Part shown: in pieces, positions 33,266 through 43,705 of the stretch
Layout of the letters: every line of letters starts with the position of its first letter
Position numbering within the stretch: position 1 is the first letter of the stretch
Origin: Periplaneta americana
Taxonomy: Eukaryota; Arthropoda; Insecta; Blattodea; Blattidae
Direction: 5' to 3'
Length of the DNA: 64,000 bases
Assembly: GCF_040183065.1 (NCBI RefSeq)
Contig: NC_091119.1
Coordinates: forward strand, 67,431,892-67,495,891
The notes under the pieces: model-generated
What the model was told of the DNA's origin: nothing
The model's input: only the letters and a program-made list of their open reading frames with translations
Databases searched by the model: none
Position numbers and translations under genes: made by a program

Positions 33266-33894
33266 AACTATTAATTGAACTGCTTCCGCATGTTGATCTT
33301 GTTGTTTATTCAACTGTCCAAAGAGAAGTCTGAACCTCATAAATGATACCAACAAGGCACCACTTATGAGGCAACTAGCCCAGAATATCATGGGGTAGAG
33401 TGGCCAGTTCCTTTTCCCTTCCATTGCATATATCGCCGACTAGCTACAAATTACACTAGTCAGACTTCATATGCATACAAACAATATTATTCTTCCTCTG
33501 ACACATATCGTCAAGTGAAATGTACAGCCTGATAACAGATGTACATATCAGCCAGAACCTCAATCAGAGGTAGTATGTTGATGATATTGTTCATTATGTG
33601 TTGTATTTTAGAGAATTTGCAGCCGCCCATTATTCAGGAAGTCTAATTAAGACTACTTTTAGAATTAAATCACATTAAAATACGTAATTTATAGAGACAT
33701 TATACATACAAATATTACGCACGTCATGACATCAAATATAAGTATATCAATGTTTTCGTAATATGACTGTTCGCCCTCATTCAATGTTCTGAAATCTGAT
33801 TTAAATGCCAAACAACTTCACTGATATTTCAGGAACTTCGTAGTTACATTTTTACACTCCTCTAGCAGTACTGAACTTTCCACTGAGTCTATAA

Positions 33895-33970
33895 AATAAT
33901 TAAAGACTGGAGATTGCTGGGTTTGCGGTGAAAGACCTGCTATTGGGCAGAACAATATGAATCAATAAAC
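33895..33970 (+). repeat. LINE 3'-end scrap
   Basis: GGTTTGCGGTGAAAGACC...TGGGCAGAACAATATGAATC matches the 3' UTR end of the LINE family at 3539-4068 and 7106-8425. It is only about 75 bp, an extreme 5' truncation. Confidence 0.7.
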
Positions 33971-34109
33971 CCATTCTTACTAATATTACAACTTTTTATC
34001 GGCAGAAAGCCGCATGTAATTTCTATATCACACATGACTAGTGAATGACTGCGAGCCTGTAGTTAATTAGGAATTGAGACCCATGCACGGTGCCTATACA
34101 GACCTGCAA

Positions 34110-35615
34110 CAGCATACCGTATCAGCTTTTCTTTCAGTAACGCAATTTCAGTATGGGTGCTAATTTGGCTGTGTTCGCAAATGAGTTATAATAAATAAAG
34201 TGAATTCACATATAACGAAGAAAAGAAATTACGAATCATATAACATAATTGTTATAATGTTTTCCTCAGCCAACAATAATTATTTTAAAATGAAAGGCTT
34301 TCATCAGCCCATGTCGAGGTAATAGTCTTGCGACAGTTTAGATAAGATTAGTAAAATTCTCAAAATATGATATTACCAGCGCTTATTTCTTAATCGGTAC
34401 TCTCACAGGAAAAAGTACTTGACAATGACGTTGTTTTGGAGTCTGTACTAACACAGCCATCAAAGATTAGACGACTTACGACTTTCATTTCATAAGCTAG
34501 TAAGTGATGAGAATATAGTGAGGAATACATATGAGTCTCTTGAGGTTGTAAGGAGCGAAGAAAGCAACTATTTGCAAGGCAGAAAAATTTCCTGGAAAAA
34601 TATGTAATGGCAAATTTTCCATCTCACGTCACTATATTATGCTAATCTACTTACATTAATAAACCTTTAAACCTGACATAAATAGAATATCGTCGCTTCA
34701 CAGCTTGTGAACTACACTTTTAATTTCTTTCAGTAATGCTTCCAATTGTCGATACGTGCTCTCAACGTTTTCCAAATAAACTATATGTGAATTTAAATTC
34801 TAAGCTTAATTTATATTATTTATTAATATTAATGTTAATTTATATTGGCATACACCAAGGAATTATTTCAGTGTAAAAACTTCCCAATGTCCTACTTCAT
34901 TTAATTAATTAGGAGTATAATATTTTCTTCAACATTTGTGTACCAATGGTCCCAATAAATAATAATGTTAGACGATCAATGAAAGAGTAGGGTCTATTAC
35001 TTTAAAATAATTAGTACTTACTACGTAAAATGAAATACTTGTTCATTTTTTTGTTGTTTCGAAATTACTGCAATATTTTTTTCTTCAAATACTAAATAAA
35101 AATCATATTAATAAATTATGCTTTACAAACCACTACTCTGTGAAGTATAACTGAGTAAGCCTAAAGTTTCTTGTATTACAATTATCAAGTATAGACACTG
35201 ATAATAACTGTGTTTGTTTCCTTCTGCTAAGTGTGTTCATAATGTCCAAATGCCTATTTAATCCAACCCTAGAAGCACAGAATAGATTATTGTACACCCC
35301 TCCAGCTAAGAAAAAGTAAGAGCAACGCTCGAATGATGCAGTCTGCACAGACCGGAGATCCGCGCACAAAACTGCACATTTAGAGTCTGATTTCTGGCAT
35401 GCCTGTCTTATGAGGATTACATACAGAAAAAAATATATTTTACAAAAATAAAAACCTTTTCTTACGTCCTCATCTCTAGTAACAATGTGAAATTTTTTCC
35501 CCCAATGCCACCAGGTTGTCATTTGACATTTCTGGTTTCTCTGGAAGGCGGAGTTACGCTGCCCCAATGATATTATGATAGGATGATTATGAAGTGCCAG
35601 GAGAGGTCTTAAACC
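34110..35615. other. No recognised feature
   Basis: AT-rich. The 144-codon minus-strand open frame at 35567-35133 has no recognisable domain. Confidence 0.45.
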
Positions 35616-35662
35616 TATTATATTATATTATATTATATTACATTATATTATGTTATATTATT
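35616..35662. repeat. TTATA pentanucleotide microsatellite
   Basis: About nine imperfect copies of a five-base unit (TATTA/CATTA). It is followed by two copies of TACCATTATGT about 60 bases apart. Confidence 0.85.
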
Positions 35663-36089
35663 AATACCCTACCATTATGTCTGATTGTAATCCTTTATGT
35701 TTATATTATTAATAGCCTACCATTATGTAATTGTTAAAGCACTGTGGGTATGGATTATGTGAATAAGCCTAACGATTTGTGTGTGTGCATAGAGCGAAGT
35801 TTATTTCATTAAATTAATAAGAGTGTTATAAATTCTGTAATGTACAATGGATTGATGTAATATCCTTATAAACTATTATGTACTGACAGACTGAATGATT
35901 AGAACAACCGTGGCTTTTGTTATATTAATGCAGGGAAGGTAGCTGTAATGCGAGTCCGCCATTGCGTGAACATTCTGCCTGGCTTGCCTTGCAGAGCGAG
36001 AGCAGCTCTGGCCGACTAAATGGAGCCGGTCTCATGCCCGGCCCTGTTCTGGAAGGATCCAGATTATTGTAGCGTGTATTGGGTATTAA

Positions 36090-36179
36090 GATATTCGCCT
36101 GTTTGTTAAAGTATTAGCTGAGATTCGCCTGTTTGGTAAAATATTAGCTGAGATTCGCCTGTTTGGTAAAGTATTAGCT
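36090..36179. repeat. 30-bp tandem repeat, 3 copies
   Basis: Units at 36090, 36120 and 36150 read GAGATTCGCCTGTTTGGTAA then AATATTAGCT with few changes. It lies 50 bp before a hAT end. Confidence 0.93.
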
Positions 36180-36570
36180 TGGTGTTTTCTAAATTCTTTG
36201 GTACATTTCCTCCTCTCATTAGTCTATGGCAGACCATTCAAAGTGGGCAGCCTCCGAGATGCCCTGTAGCTGCCCTGGGTTCAGAGGAGCTGTGCCGAGC
36301 CCAGAGAGATACAGCAAGTGAGTGGGAAAGAGACGAAATACCGATCGCTGAGAGGGTTGCACGCATGCAAGGAGTAGAGTGAGCCAGTGAAGTACATAAT
36401 ATGGTTGGCACATTTTATGATACATAGGAAGAATTCAAGAATTACAATTGGCCATTACAAAATAATACAACAAAATAAAATTGTGTCCTTTTTTTTTTTT
36501 GTTTAGTTAGGAAGACAATAACATTTCTTTGATTTTTTTTTTCCCTTTCAGCTGTATCAGGGAAAATTGT

Positions 36571-37030
36571 TTAAGCAGGATAAATGCGTAACACTGCTTC
36601 CAAAGCAACATCGAACAAACATAACCTAGTTCTAATCTTATTCAGGTTCATGACTGAGAATATGTGTTCGCAAAGGTATGTAGAGCCAAACATAATAATT
36701 AACTTGCATGTGAATGCGTGAATAAGCGGAAACTCTTTTTGTACCAATTTCTTACAAAACGCAACGAGGCCGCCTGGAATATTGTAATATCTATCTTTCA
36801 AAATTGTGCGACACTGAAGCCTTATCAATTCTCTTTGGAATTTTACTGGAGTCTGCTCAAAATTTACAGAAAAGAGCGTCATAAAAATGTTCACAAAGTT
36901 CCTACACGTGGCGACAGATTGTTTGTGGAGAGAGACTAATTGACTCATAATAACGTCACCAGGGCAGGACACAATATCCCTGAAGTTGAAATCATGCACT
37001 CCTTTACAAACATTTCTTCCGTAAAAGGCC
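36571..37030 (-). pseudogene. hAT transposase C-terminal remnant
   Basis: The minus strand encodes 142 open codons ending STYLCEHIFSVMNLNKIRTR and ALEAVLRIYPA. This is the C-terminal hAT dimerisation region as found in ZBED5/GTF2IRD2/FAM200-like transposases (family recall). The upstream part reads KGVHDFNFRDI and FQRELIRLQC. The catalytic middle is missing. Confidence 0.72.
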
Positions 37031-38259
37031 GGCTACTTTTGGCGATATTTATGGCAACAATATAGTTTGCATGGACAGCTCTTTCGGAACTTCGCTCACT
37101 TAGTGTGTTACGAAAGAAAGGTAAAATGAATTTTTAATGACATGGTCACTATACAAAAAATACATATTTAAACGGACAGAAAATCCTTTAACAGTTTAAC
37201 AAACGTTTTTATAATAATTCCCATTCATTGTTGACAGCTGTTCAAAATAAACTTACTATAACCTAACAATTAATTGAATTATATTGCCCTCAGAGTAGCC
37301 TACTTAAGTAGTTGAAATGATATTTATCTAGTCGTAAGCAGAGATGTAGTGGAGGTGGAGTGGAGCGAAGCAATGGTCTGGCACTGTGTTCGAAGGTGGA
37401 GCGGAGCTCCGGCACTGATTTGGAATTTTAAAATCTGTTTTGACATCACAATACTTTCCCAGCTAACGATATCTAGTTAATGTTAGAATATTTAGTGATT
37501 ATATTTTCTGTGCTTCCTTTAGAAAATCGGAACAAGGTCGGAAGTAGCGGGTCGCGAAACCACTAGGAGCATAGACGGAGTGTGTGATGAGAAATGAGGG
37601 AAGAATCAGTGATAGGACAACCACCAGACTAAACTTTAGTGCGTCTGCGCGAAATGATCACAATCCTAATTCACTTTCGTTTCGTATCGTATTTCGTTAG
37701 TTTTCGCGTCTTTGTACGATACAGGAGATTGTCTATGGTGTTACTTACCGGAATGTGTTGTGTTTGTTTCCCAGTTATTTTACGAAGTGAATTTTAAACA
37801 GTTAATTTACTGCCTATAACATGACTAAAAGAGTGCTTGAAACTTCTGTTTTTATCTATTGCCCTTCAGTAAATGTGGAACAAAATAAACATACACAAAA
37901 ACATTAACTTCATTCTTTTCTCGTGGCATTGCTGTTACTAGTGGAGTTACAAAAGCTTCCTCTCCTGATATTGTTGATATGTTAAGCCTATCGCTTCTAT
38001 TTGATGAACCTAGTAATTCAACCAGAGATACTGTTATAGAAGATATAGTTCCAGCACAGTGTAGTATATACATTCGCGAAGCTCAATACGTAGTAAATAT
38101 GCAAACATTAGATAGTTGCTCACCACTAGGATCGCTAATGTCGCCTCATTAAAGGCAATAGTACCGTCACAGTCTATTGTTTCTAGCACCCTCAATACTC
38201 AAGCTTCGTGACTGTATATAGTAGACTGTGGTTCCAGTATGACTGCGAAGAATATTCAA

Positions 38260-38745
38260 CGTCATGAAGTTCAAAATAGTGAAAACCAAAAAGTCGGCCT
38301 GCAAAGTGAGTGGCCGAATGTATGGAATGAAGAAAATACATATGTGATCAAGAAAAAAAGCTTATCCGCGGATGGATTGTAACCAATGTAAGCTAGGCTG
38401 TAAAGTGGGTCATGAAGTAGGCTAACTACATCAGGTGCATTAAAAAAGAGTGTATTTCTGTACCTAATGAATGGCGCTCATATTCAGTAAATTACTTCGG
38501 ATCGATCAGATCAGCTTAAGTCACTACGAAAAAATCATTGAACACAAGAAATTCAATGCTCATAATATAGCATAAAAATTATTGATACGTTTGAAAAGCA
38601 ATCAATTGAAAATGTTGACAAATAAACGAGTGCAGCTCACCGTGAAGCAACAAAAACGAAATTCATATCAGCTTATTACATTGCGCAGAGTGATCACCCT
38701 TACAGTGACCATTTCGGTTTATTTGAGCTTCAGAAGCTAAATGGG
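38260..38745 (+). pseudogene. hAT transposase N-terminal remnant
   Basis: Broken frames give SEWPNVWNEENTYVIKKK, KIIEHKKFNAHNIA and, in another frame, TSAAHREATKTKFISAYYIA then QSDHPYSDHFGLFELQKLNG. The last block resembles the region after the zinc finger in ZNF862/ZMYM-like hAT transposases. The frame is badly decayed. Confidence 0.55.
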
Positions 38746-38811
38746 GTAGGTATTGATTGGTGTTGCCTTGCATTCTCCTTACAGTCTTACTTTATGGCAT
38801 TTCTTTCTTTG

Positions 38812-38837
38812 TCTTCTTCTTCTTCTTCTTCTTCTTT
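38812..38837. repeat. (TCT)n microsatellite
   Basis: Short pure TTC/TCT run. Its frames give false poly-Leu and poly-Phe ORFs. Confidence 0.9.
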
Positions 38838-39424
38838 TGCATCCAAATCTTCACCCTTCCCCAAAGGTTAAAAAACATAAAGAGCTCCGGCACTGCAAAG
38901 TTTGGGACTACAACCATGGTCGTAAGAAGACTGCATTTCGACCTTCAGTTTCGTTATTCATGCCTTCCTCTCTTCGCCGATAATATGAGCGTGGATATCA
39001 GAATCTTTAACTTCAAAGATGACGCTTAATGCACGTTTTTGTCGTACATTGATATGGCATATTAAACATCGAACAATTTGTCGTCAGATTAGACAAGATA
39101 CAAGCTCTCCCAAGAGGGGTTAAACCCTGAGCCGACTGTCGACGCAGTTCTCTTGTTTCTTATTCAAATCAGTTAAGCACATTAGCACAAACGATAGTAC
39201 ACCTGCAGAATATCACCGAACAGGTAAGAAGAGTTGATGATCGCATTCATTCGTACACCAGCACAGCCGCAGCGACAGAGAGGAGTGGGAGTCCGCCCAG
39301 GCAGACACAAGGCAGAGTCAGGGCGCCCTAGTCCTCAAACGCTGTGTTGGAATGGTCTGGTCTACGGGATGTTTGTAATAATTTAATATTGTACAGATGT
39401 GTATTAATAATTTATTAGTATGTA

Positions 39425-40650
39425 TGTATTTATTTACACTGCAAGTGGGCAAGCACCCGGTGGCAGTGGTATATACAATATTAACAATACACAGTTAAAA
39501 TGATCAGCAATACACAATAAAATTTACAATACATAATACAATTTACAACACATATACAATTTTATACACAATACAATAAGAGTACACAATACAATTTAAC
39601 AGAATAATAATAAAACATAAAATAAAATACCTAATTTTACAACACAACCTACATAATTATGTATAGGTCCTACATAAGTTTCAATAGTCTTTCACTTTAC
39701 TCTCATCTCATTCCCTGTAGTGGCACTATGACGCATTTCACTGACACTTTAGCACATTTCACTGACACTCTGTAACACATTTCACTGACACTATAGAACA
39801 CATTTCATTGACGCTATAAATTATCACTGATCGGAACTGTTCACTGCACTGTAAAACCATAACTTCACTGACTCACCTCGCTTCACTGATACAACAGTTC
39901 AAATAAGTCAAATAATTGCATTCTTATGCATACTTATAAACAGAACTACATTTAAACTAAACATTTCTAGTCTAAGGCCCTCTTACACGCTATTTTTAAA
40001 TAATTTACAATTCAAACCAAGGAAGTAAACTCGTCAGGCTAGATAAATACATGTCACCTTAAAAAATTAAATGTTGAATGTCACCTTAATTTTAATTTTC
40101 ACTTTATACACAACTCTTTAAATTATTCTTGAATCTCCTTAAGGAAGGACAGCCCTCAAAGACCGCTGCAGGTAGGTCATTCCAATCATTTATAGTTCTA
40201 TTTAAAAATGAGAATTTACCTACATCCGTTTTCTGTTTCCTACATTTGATTTTAAAATCATGATCGTTCCTACCATAGTACGTTGGCTTTTCTAACCGAG
40301 CCGTTATGTCTACCCATGCTTTCTGACCTAGATGTGCTCTATACAATGATGTTATTCTAGTTTTCCTACGTCTGTTTTCCAAAGTTTCCCATTTAAGTTC
40401 TTTTATCGTATCGTTCCCATCTTCTCTTTTACCTTTAACAAATTTAGCTGCCCTATACTGGATTCTTTCTAAGGAATTTATCTGATATATTATATAGGGA
40501 TCCCAACACGTAGTTCCGTATTCCATTAACGGTCGCACTAATGTTAGATATGCTATTTCCCTCGATTTGGGGCTAGCCTTTCTCAAGATTCTCATAATAA
40601 AGTGAAGTGCCCTCCATGCTCTGCCTGTAACATTATCAACATGCTCTCCC
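39425..40650 (-). mobile_element. 5'-truncated non-LTR retrotransposon (CR1/Jockey-like C-terminus)
   Basis: Minus-strand LINE with the RT C-terminal frame at 40648-40104 followed by a long AT-rich 3' UTR containing many ATACAATTTACAA-type repeats. It ends near 39425. GCAAGTGGGCAAGCACCCGG lies near the end. The clade is a guess from the C-terminal motif set. Confidence 0.7.
40104..40648 (-). pseudogene. Reverse transcriptase C-terminal domain
   Basis: Open for about 180 codons: EHVDNVTGRAWRALHFIM, then AYLTLVRPLMEYGTTCWDPY, INSLERIQYRAAKFV, WETLENRRRKTRITSLYR and FSFLNRTINDWNDLPAAVFE. This is the thumb and C-terminal segment common to many arthropod LINEs, ending with LRRFKNNLKSCV and a stop. 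All catalytic RT motifs lie upstream and are absent, so it is not functional despite being open. Confidence 0.8.
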
Positions 40651-40874
40651 CCCTAGTAGCAGAGTTAAGATTGAATACAACTCTGAGCCTTAAGTAAAGT
40701 ATTAGAGTATATTATACCGATTACTTATCAGCCATTAAGTCTATTTTTTTTATTATTTCATTCAGTTTAATATTGCTACATATCTTCCATTATTAACTCT
40801 TTCTTCTTTCATGTCTGTTAATCTCATTGTATATACTTCTATTATTTTACATATATAATGAATTATATATTATA

Positions 40875-42261
40875 CAGTGTGTTCGTAGCTCGGCCGGACC
40901 GTTCCGCGGCGGCCTTGAACTGGGTGAAGATTGGCGCGTCTGCCGCCAGAGTAGCGCTGTAGCTACCGCTGACGCGCCAGTCAGTCGAGTTGGATCTGTC
41001 GTGAGGGAAAGACGTCTGTGCGCGTGTTGTCAGTAAAATTGTGTTGTCTCGTGATGATAAAGTGTCTATTAATAATGGTTGAGTACACTTTAGAACAACG
41101 TATTTTTCTCTATGATGCGTATGTGAAATACTCTTCTGCGAGAAGGTGTCGAAGAGAATTTGGATATCGGTTTGCAGGTGTTCGAATTCCTAGCAAGTCA
41201 ACTATTCATGACTTTGTCAATAAAGTCAGACGTACAGGATCTTTTTTGAAAAAGAAACGTGTTCAACAACGCCGTGTACTGACAGAAGAGAAGCTTCATG
41301 AAATAGGAGCCCGGTTAGAGCACTCACCCCGCAAATCACTGCAACATTTAGCACATGAGGTTAACATTTCCAAGATGTCAGCTTATGTGGCAACGAAAAT
41401 TCTGAAACTTAAGCCGTACAGGGTAACTGTAGTTCATGCTTTACAACCACAAGATCCTGTAAGTAGGGTTAATTATTGCAATTGGTTTGTGCAGTCCGTT
41501 GATAATGGCGACGTGGACCCACTTTTAACGTTCTTCACTGATGAAGCGTGGTTTCATCTTCACGGTGACGTTTCTACTCAGAACAATAGATACTGGGCTA
41601 CCGAAAATCCCCATATTATTCATGAAGTTCCTCAGCACGCTGCAAAGTTTGAGGTTTGGTGTGCAGTGAGTGCGAGTAGAATTATCGGTCCCATATTTTT
41701 CGACACAACAGTTGATTCACACGTTTATGTAACTTCAATTTTGAATAACTTTTTCCGCAGCTAACAAGAAATGAACGATTGAGTGGCTGGTTTCAGCAGG
41801 ATTCAGCTACAGCGCACACCGTTGCGAATTTTATGCATGAATTGCGAAGTGTATTTGGTGACAGAATAATTAGTCGAGGATTGTGGCCACCTCGTTCCCC
41901 TGATCTATATCCATACGATTTTTATTTATGGGGAACGTTAAAGAATAAAATGTATGCATCAAATCCGCACACGTTATAATTGAAGGACAACATCACGACA
42001 GAGAAATACAGGCAATCAGTCGACATGAATTTTTGCGAATGAACCGGAATTGTTTTCGGAGATATAGGGAATGTGTTCGGGTTGAAGGTCATCACTTTCA
42101 GCATCTGTTGTGATGCAGATAAGCCTAATGTTAGTAGAGTAGTTAGTGTTCCGTACCCATGACTTGCCGGTCGTTTACGTGTAACTCTGGCGGCAGGCGC
42201 GCCAATCTTCACCCAGTCCAAGGGCGCCGCGGAACGGTCCGGTCGAGCTACAAACGCACTG
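40875..42261 (+). mobile_element. Tc1/mariner-like element, TA target site
   Basis: 1,387-bp element. Ends CAGTGTGTTCGTAGCTCGGC and inverted CAGTGCGTTTGTAGCTCGAC, both continuing CGGACCGTTCCGCGGCG. TA flanks at 40873-40874 and 42262-42263. It lies 25 bp from the mariner at 42287. Confidence 0.93.
41075..42070 (+). pseudogene. Tc1/mariner-superfamily transposase, frameshifted
   Basis: Starts MVEYTLEQRIFLYDAYVKYS (41075) with an N-terminal helix-turn-helix region. The catalytic motifs are LTFFTDEAWFH, GWFQQDSATAHT and RSPDLYPYDFYLWG, so all three acidic positions survive. A single-base loss near 41755 moves the frame (NNFFR | QLTRNERLSGWF). A stop at 41977-41979 replaces what is probably Glu in HTL-x-LKDNI, and another stop follows. 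It is recently inactivated: few other differences are evident. Confidence 0.9.
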
Positions 42262-42286
42262 TATTATTAATATCCAGCATTATGTA

Positions 42287-43617
42287 CGAGGCGTATCCAG
42301 AAAGTAAGTTTCCCGATTTTTTTCCCCTTGAAAGTAAACGTAATTATTCGTGTCAATTGCGCATGCGTAACAGATCTATGACGCATCAATCATATGCCAG
42401 CCGGACCGGTCCCGCCTGGTGCCAGTAGCGTGGCAGCATTAGCCCGAAATGGAAGCTCTTATTCCTTCTCCCGCCGCCTGCGAGGTTCGATCGGTGATAA
42501 AGTTCTTTAATGCACAAAGCATTGCGCCAATTGAAATTCATCGGCAGCTCTGTCAGGTCTATGGGCCGAACATCATGAGTAAGCAGATGGTGCGTCGCTG
42601 GTGTAGGCAGTTTTCCGAAGGTCGTCACAGTGTCCATGTTGAAGAGCGCAGTGGGCGACCATCCCTCATCATTGATGATCGTGTTGAGCTGGTGCGGCAG
42701 TGCATCATGGAGAACCGTCGCTTCACGATTACGGAGCTGAGCAGCCATTTTCCGCAGATATCGCGATCCTTGTTGCATGAGATTGTCACTAAGAACCTGC
42801 TGTTCAAAAAAGTGTGTGCCAGGTGGGTGCCGAAAAACCTGATACCCGAACACAAAATGCAACGTTTAGGAGCAGCACTGACATTTCTGCAACGGTATCA
42901 CGATGACGGCGACGAGTTCCTCGACAGGATCGTCACGGGCGATGAGACTTGGATTTCGCACTTCACCCCGGAAACCAAGCAGCAGTCAATGCATTGGCGG
43001 CATAGTGGATCTCCGGTCAGGACGAAATTCAAACAGACGCTGTCAGTTCGGAAAGTAATGTGCACGGTGTTCTGGGACAGGAAGGGCATTCTGCTCATTG
43101 ACTTACTTCCAAGAGGTGAAACAGTGAACGCTGACCGTTACTGTGAAACACTGCGAAAATTGCGACGTGCCATTCAAAACAAGAGGCGTGGAATGCTTAC
43201 TGCAGGTGTTGTGCTCCTCCATGACAATGCTCGTCCACATACGGTTCGGCGCACAGCAGCTGTTTTGACGGAATTTGGCTGGGAGTTGTTTGATCATCCA
43301 CCCTACAGTCCTGATCTTGATCCCAGTGATTTTCACGTTTTCTTGCACTTCAAGAAATTCCTGTCCTCCGGTGAGCGTTTTGGCAACGACGAAGAGCTGA
43401 AGACGTCTGTCACACGTTGGTTCCATTCACAGGGGTCAGAGTTCTACGACAGAGGGATACAAAATTTAATCCCACGATACGACAAGTGTCTCAATTCTGA
43501 TGGTGGCTATGTTGAAAAATAGCTGAAACATTGCTGTACCTGTTGCCAATAAATGTTTTCCTGAAAGTGTGTTCTTTTTTTTTTAAATAGGGAAACTTAC
43601 TTTCTGGATGCGCCTCG
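42287..43617 (+). mobile_element. mariner element with intact transposase
   Basis: 1,331-bp element. The 28-bp TIRs begin CGAGGCGTATCCAGAAAGTA and CGAGGCGCATCCAGAAAGTA and differ at one position. TA flanks at 42285-42286 and 43618-43619. It contains one uninterrupted transposase gene. Confidence 0.95.
42449..43522 (+). CDS. mariner transposase, DD34D, apparently intact
   Basis: 357 codons without a stop or frameshift, close to the usual mariner length of about 345. The N-terminus has paired helix-turn-helix DNA-binding modules (VRSVIKFFNAQSIAPIEIHR and RFTITELSSHFPQISRSLLH). Then come WVPKNLIPEHK (the WVPHEL-type linker motif), IVTGDETWISHF with the first catalytic Asp, VLLHDNARPHT with the second, and PYSPDLDPSDFH with the third. 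Exactly 34 residues separate the second and third Asp, the mariner signature. It acts on the TIRs of its own element by cut and paste into TA. ATG 42449 is the first in-frame start and lies 162 bp inside the left TIR end. GC content is higher than the surroundings, consistent with a fairly recent horizontal arrival (inference). Activity cannot be judged from sequence alone. Confidence 0.95.
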   Translation: MEALIPSPAACEVRSVIKFFNAQSIAPIEIHRQLCQVYGPNIMSKQMVRRWCRQFSEGRHSVHVEERSGRPSLIIDDRVELVRQCIMENRRFTITELSSHFPQISRSLLHEIVTKNLLFKKVCARWVPKNLIPEHKMQRLGAALTFLQRYHDDGDEFLDRIVTGDETWISHFTPETKQQSMHWRHSGSPVRTKFKQTLSVRKVMCTVFWDRKGILLIDLLPRGETVNADRYCETLRKLRRAIQNKRRGMLTAGVVLLHDNARPHTVRRTAAVLTEFGWELFDHPPYSPDLDPSDFHVFLHFKKFLSSGERFGNDEELKTSVTRWFHSQGSEFYDRGIQNLIPRYDKCLNSDGGYVEK

Positions 43618-43705
43618 TATTTGTACGCTTCCACTGCGCAACTTGATCAAATCCATATCATCTTACAATTTATTTTGATTTTCCAGATAAATCAGTTGAA
43701 GATTA

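Larger units (their letters stand above)
31460..34096 (+). mobile_element. DNA transposon encoding a THAP-type transposase
   Basis: The inverted word TATAGGCACCGTGCA occurs at 31458-31472 and, complemented, at about 34084-34098. TA flanks both ends if the TIR starts at TAGGCACC. Between them lies a decayed THAP plus DDE transposase. The arrangement fits the ISL2EU group of the PIF/Harbinger-like elements (family knowledge). The short TIR leaves the exact ends open. A LINE 3'-end scrap at 33895-33970 lies inside. Confidence 0.62.
37339..38900 (+). mobile_element. Probable second hAT remnant nested in 36230-39359
   Basis: CAGAGATGTAGTGGAGG at 37339 looks like a hAT terminus. GGAGCTCCGGCACTG occurs at about 37400 and again near 38884. 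A hAT-type N-terminal remnant is between them. I could not match a TSD, so the boundaries are tentative. Confidence 0.4.
36230..39359 (-). mobile_element. Large hAT element, near-perfect 8-bp TSD
   Basis: Left end CAGACCATTCAAAGTGGGC; right end inverted CAGACCATTCCAACACAGC. Flanks are GTCTATGG (36222-36229) and GTCTACGG (39360-39367), 7 of 8 matching. Both subterminal regions are GC-rich. Inside are a minus-strand hAT C-terminal remnant (36571-37030) and a + strand hAT N-terminal remnant of another family (38260-38745), suggesting one hAT inserted in another. Confidence 0.65.

Noticed and set aside
35133..35567. 144-codon minus-strand ORF as a gene
   Set aside because: No domain, no splice context and no start preference; its length is not surprising in this base composition.
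36230..37382. Alternative right end of the hAT element at 37382
   Set aside because: AATGGTCTG occurs there too, but the next eight bases do not match GTCTATGG, whereas those after 39359 do at 7 of 8.
42386..43426. Minus-strand ORFs across the mariner gene
   Set aside because: Shadows of the intact transposase frame on the other strand.
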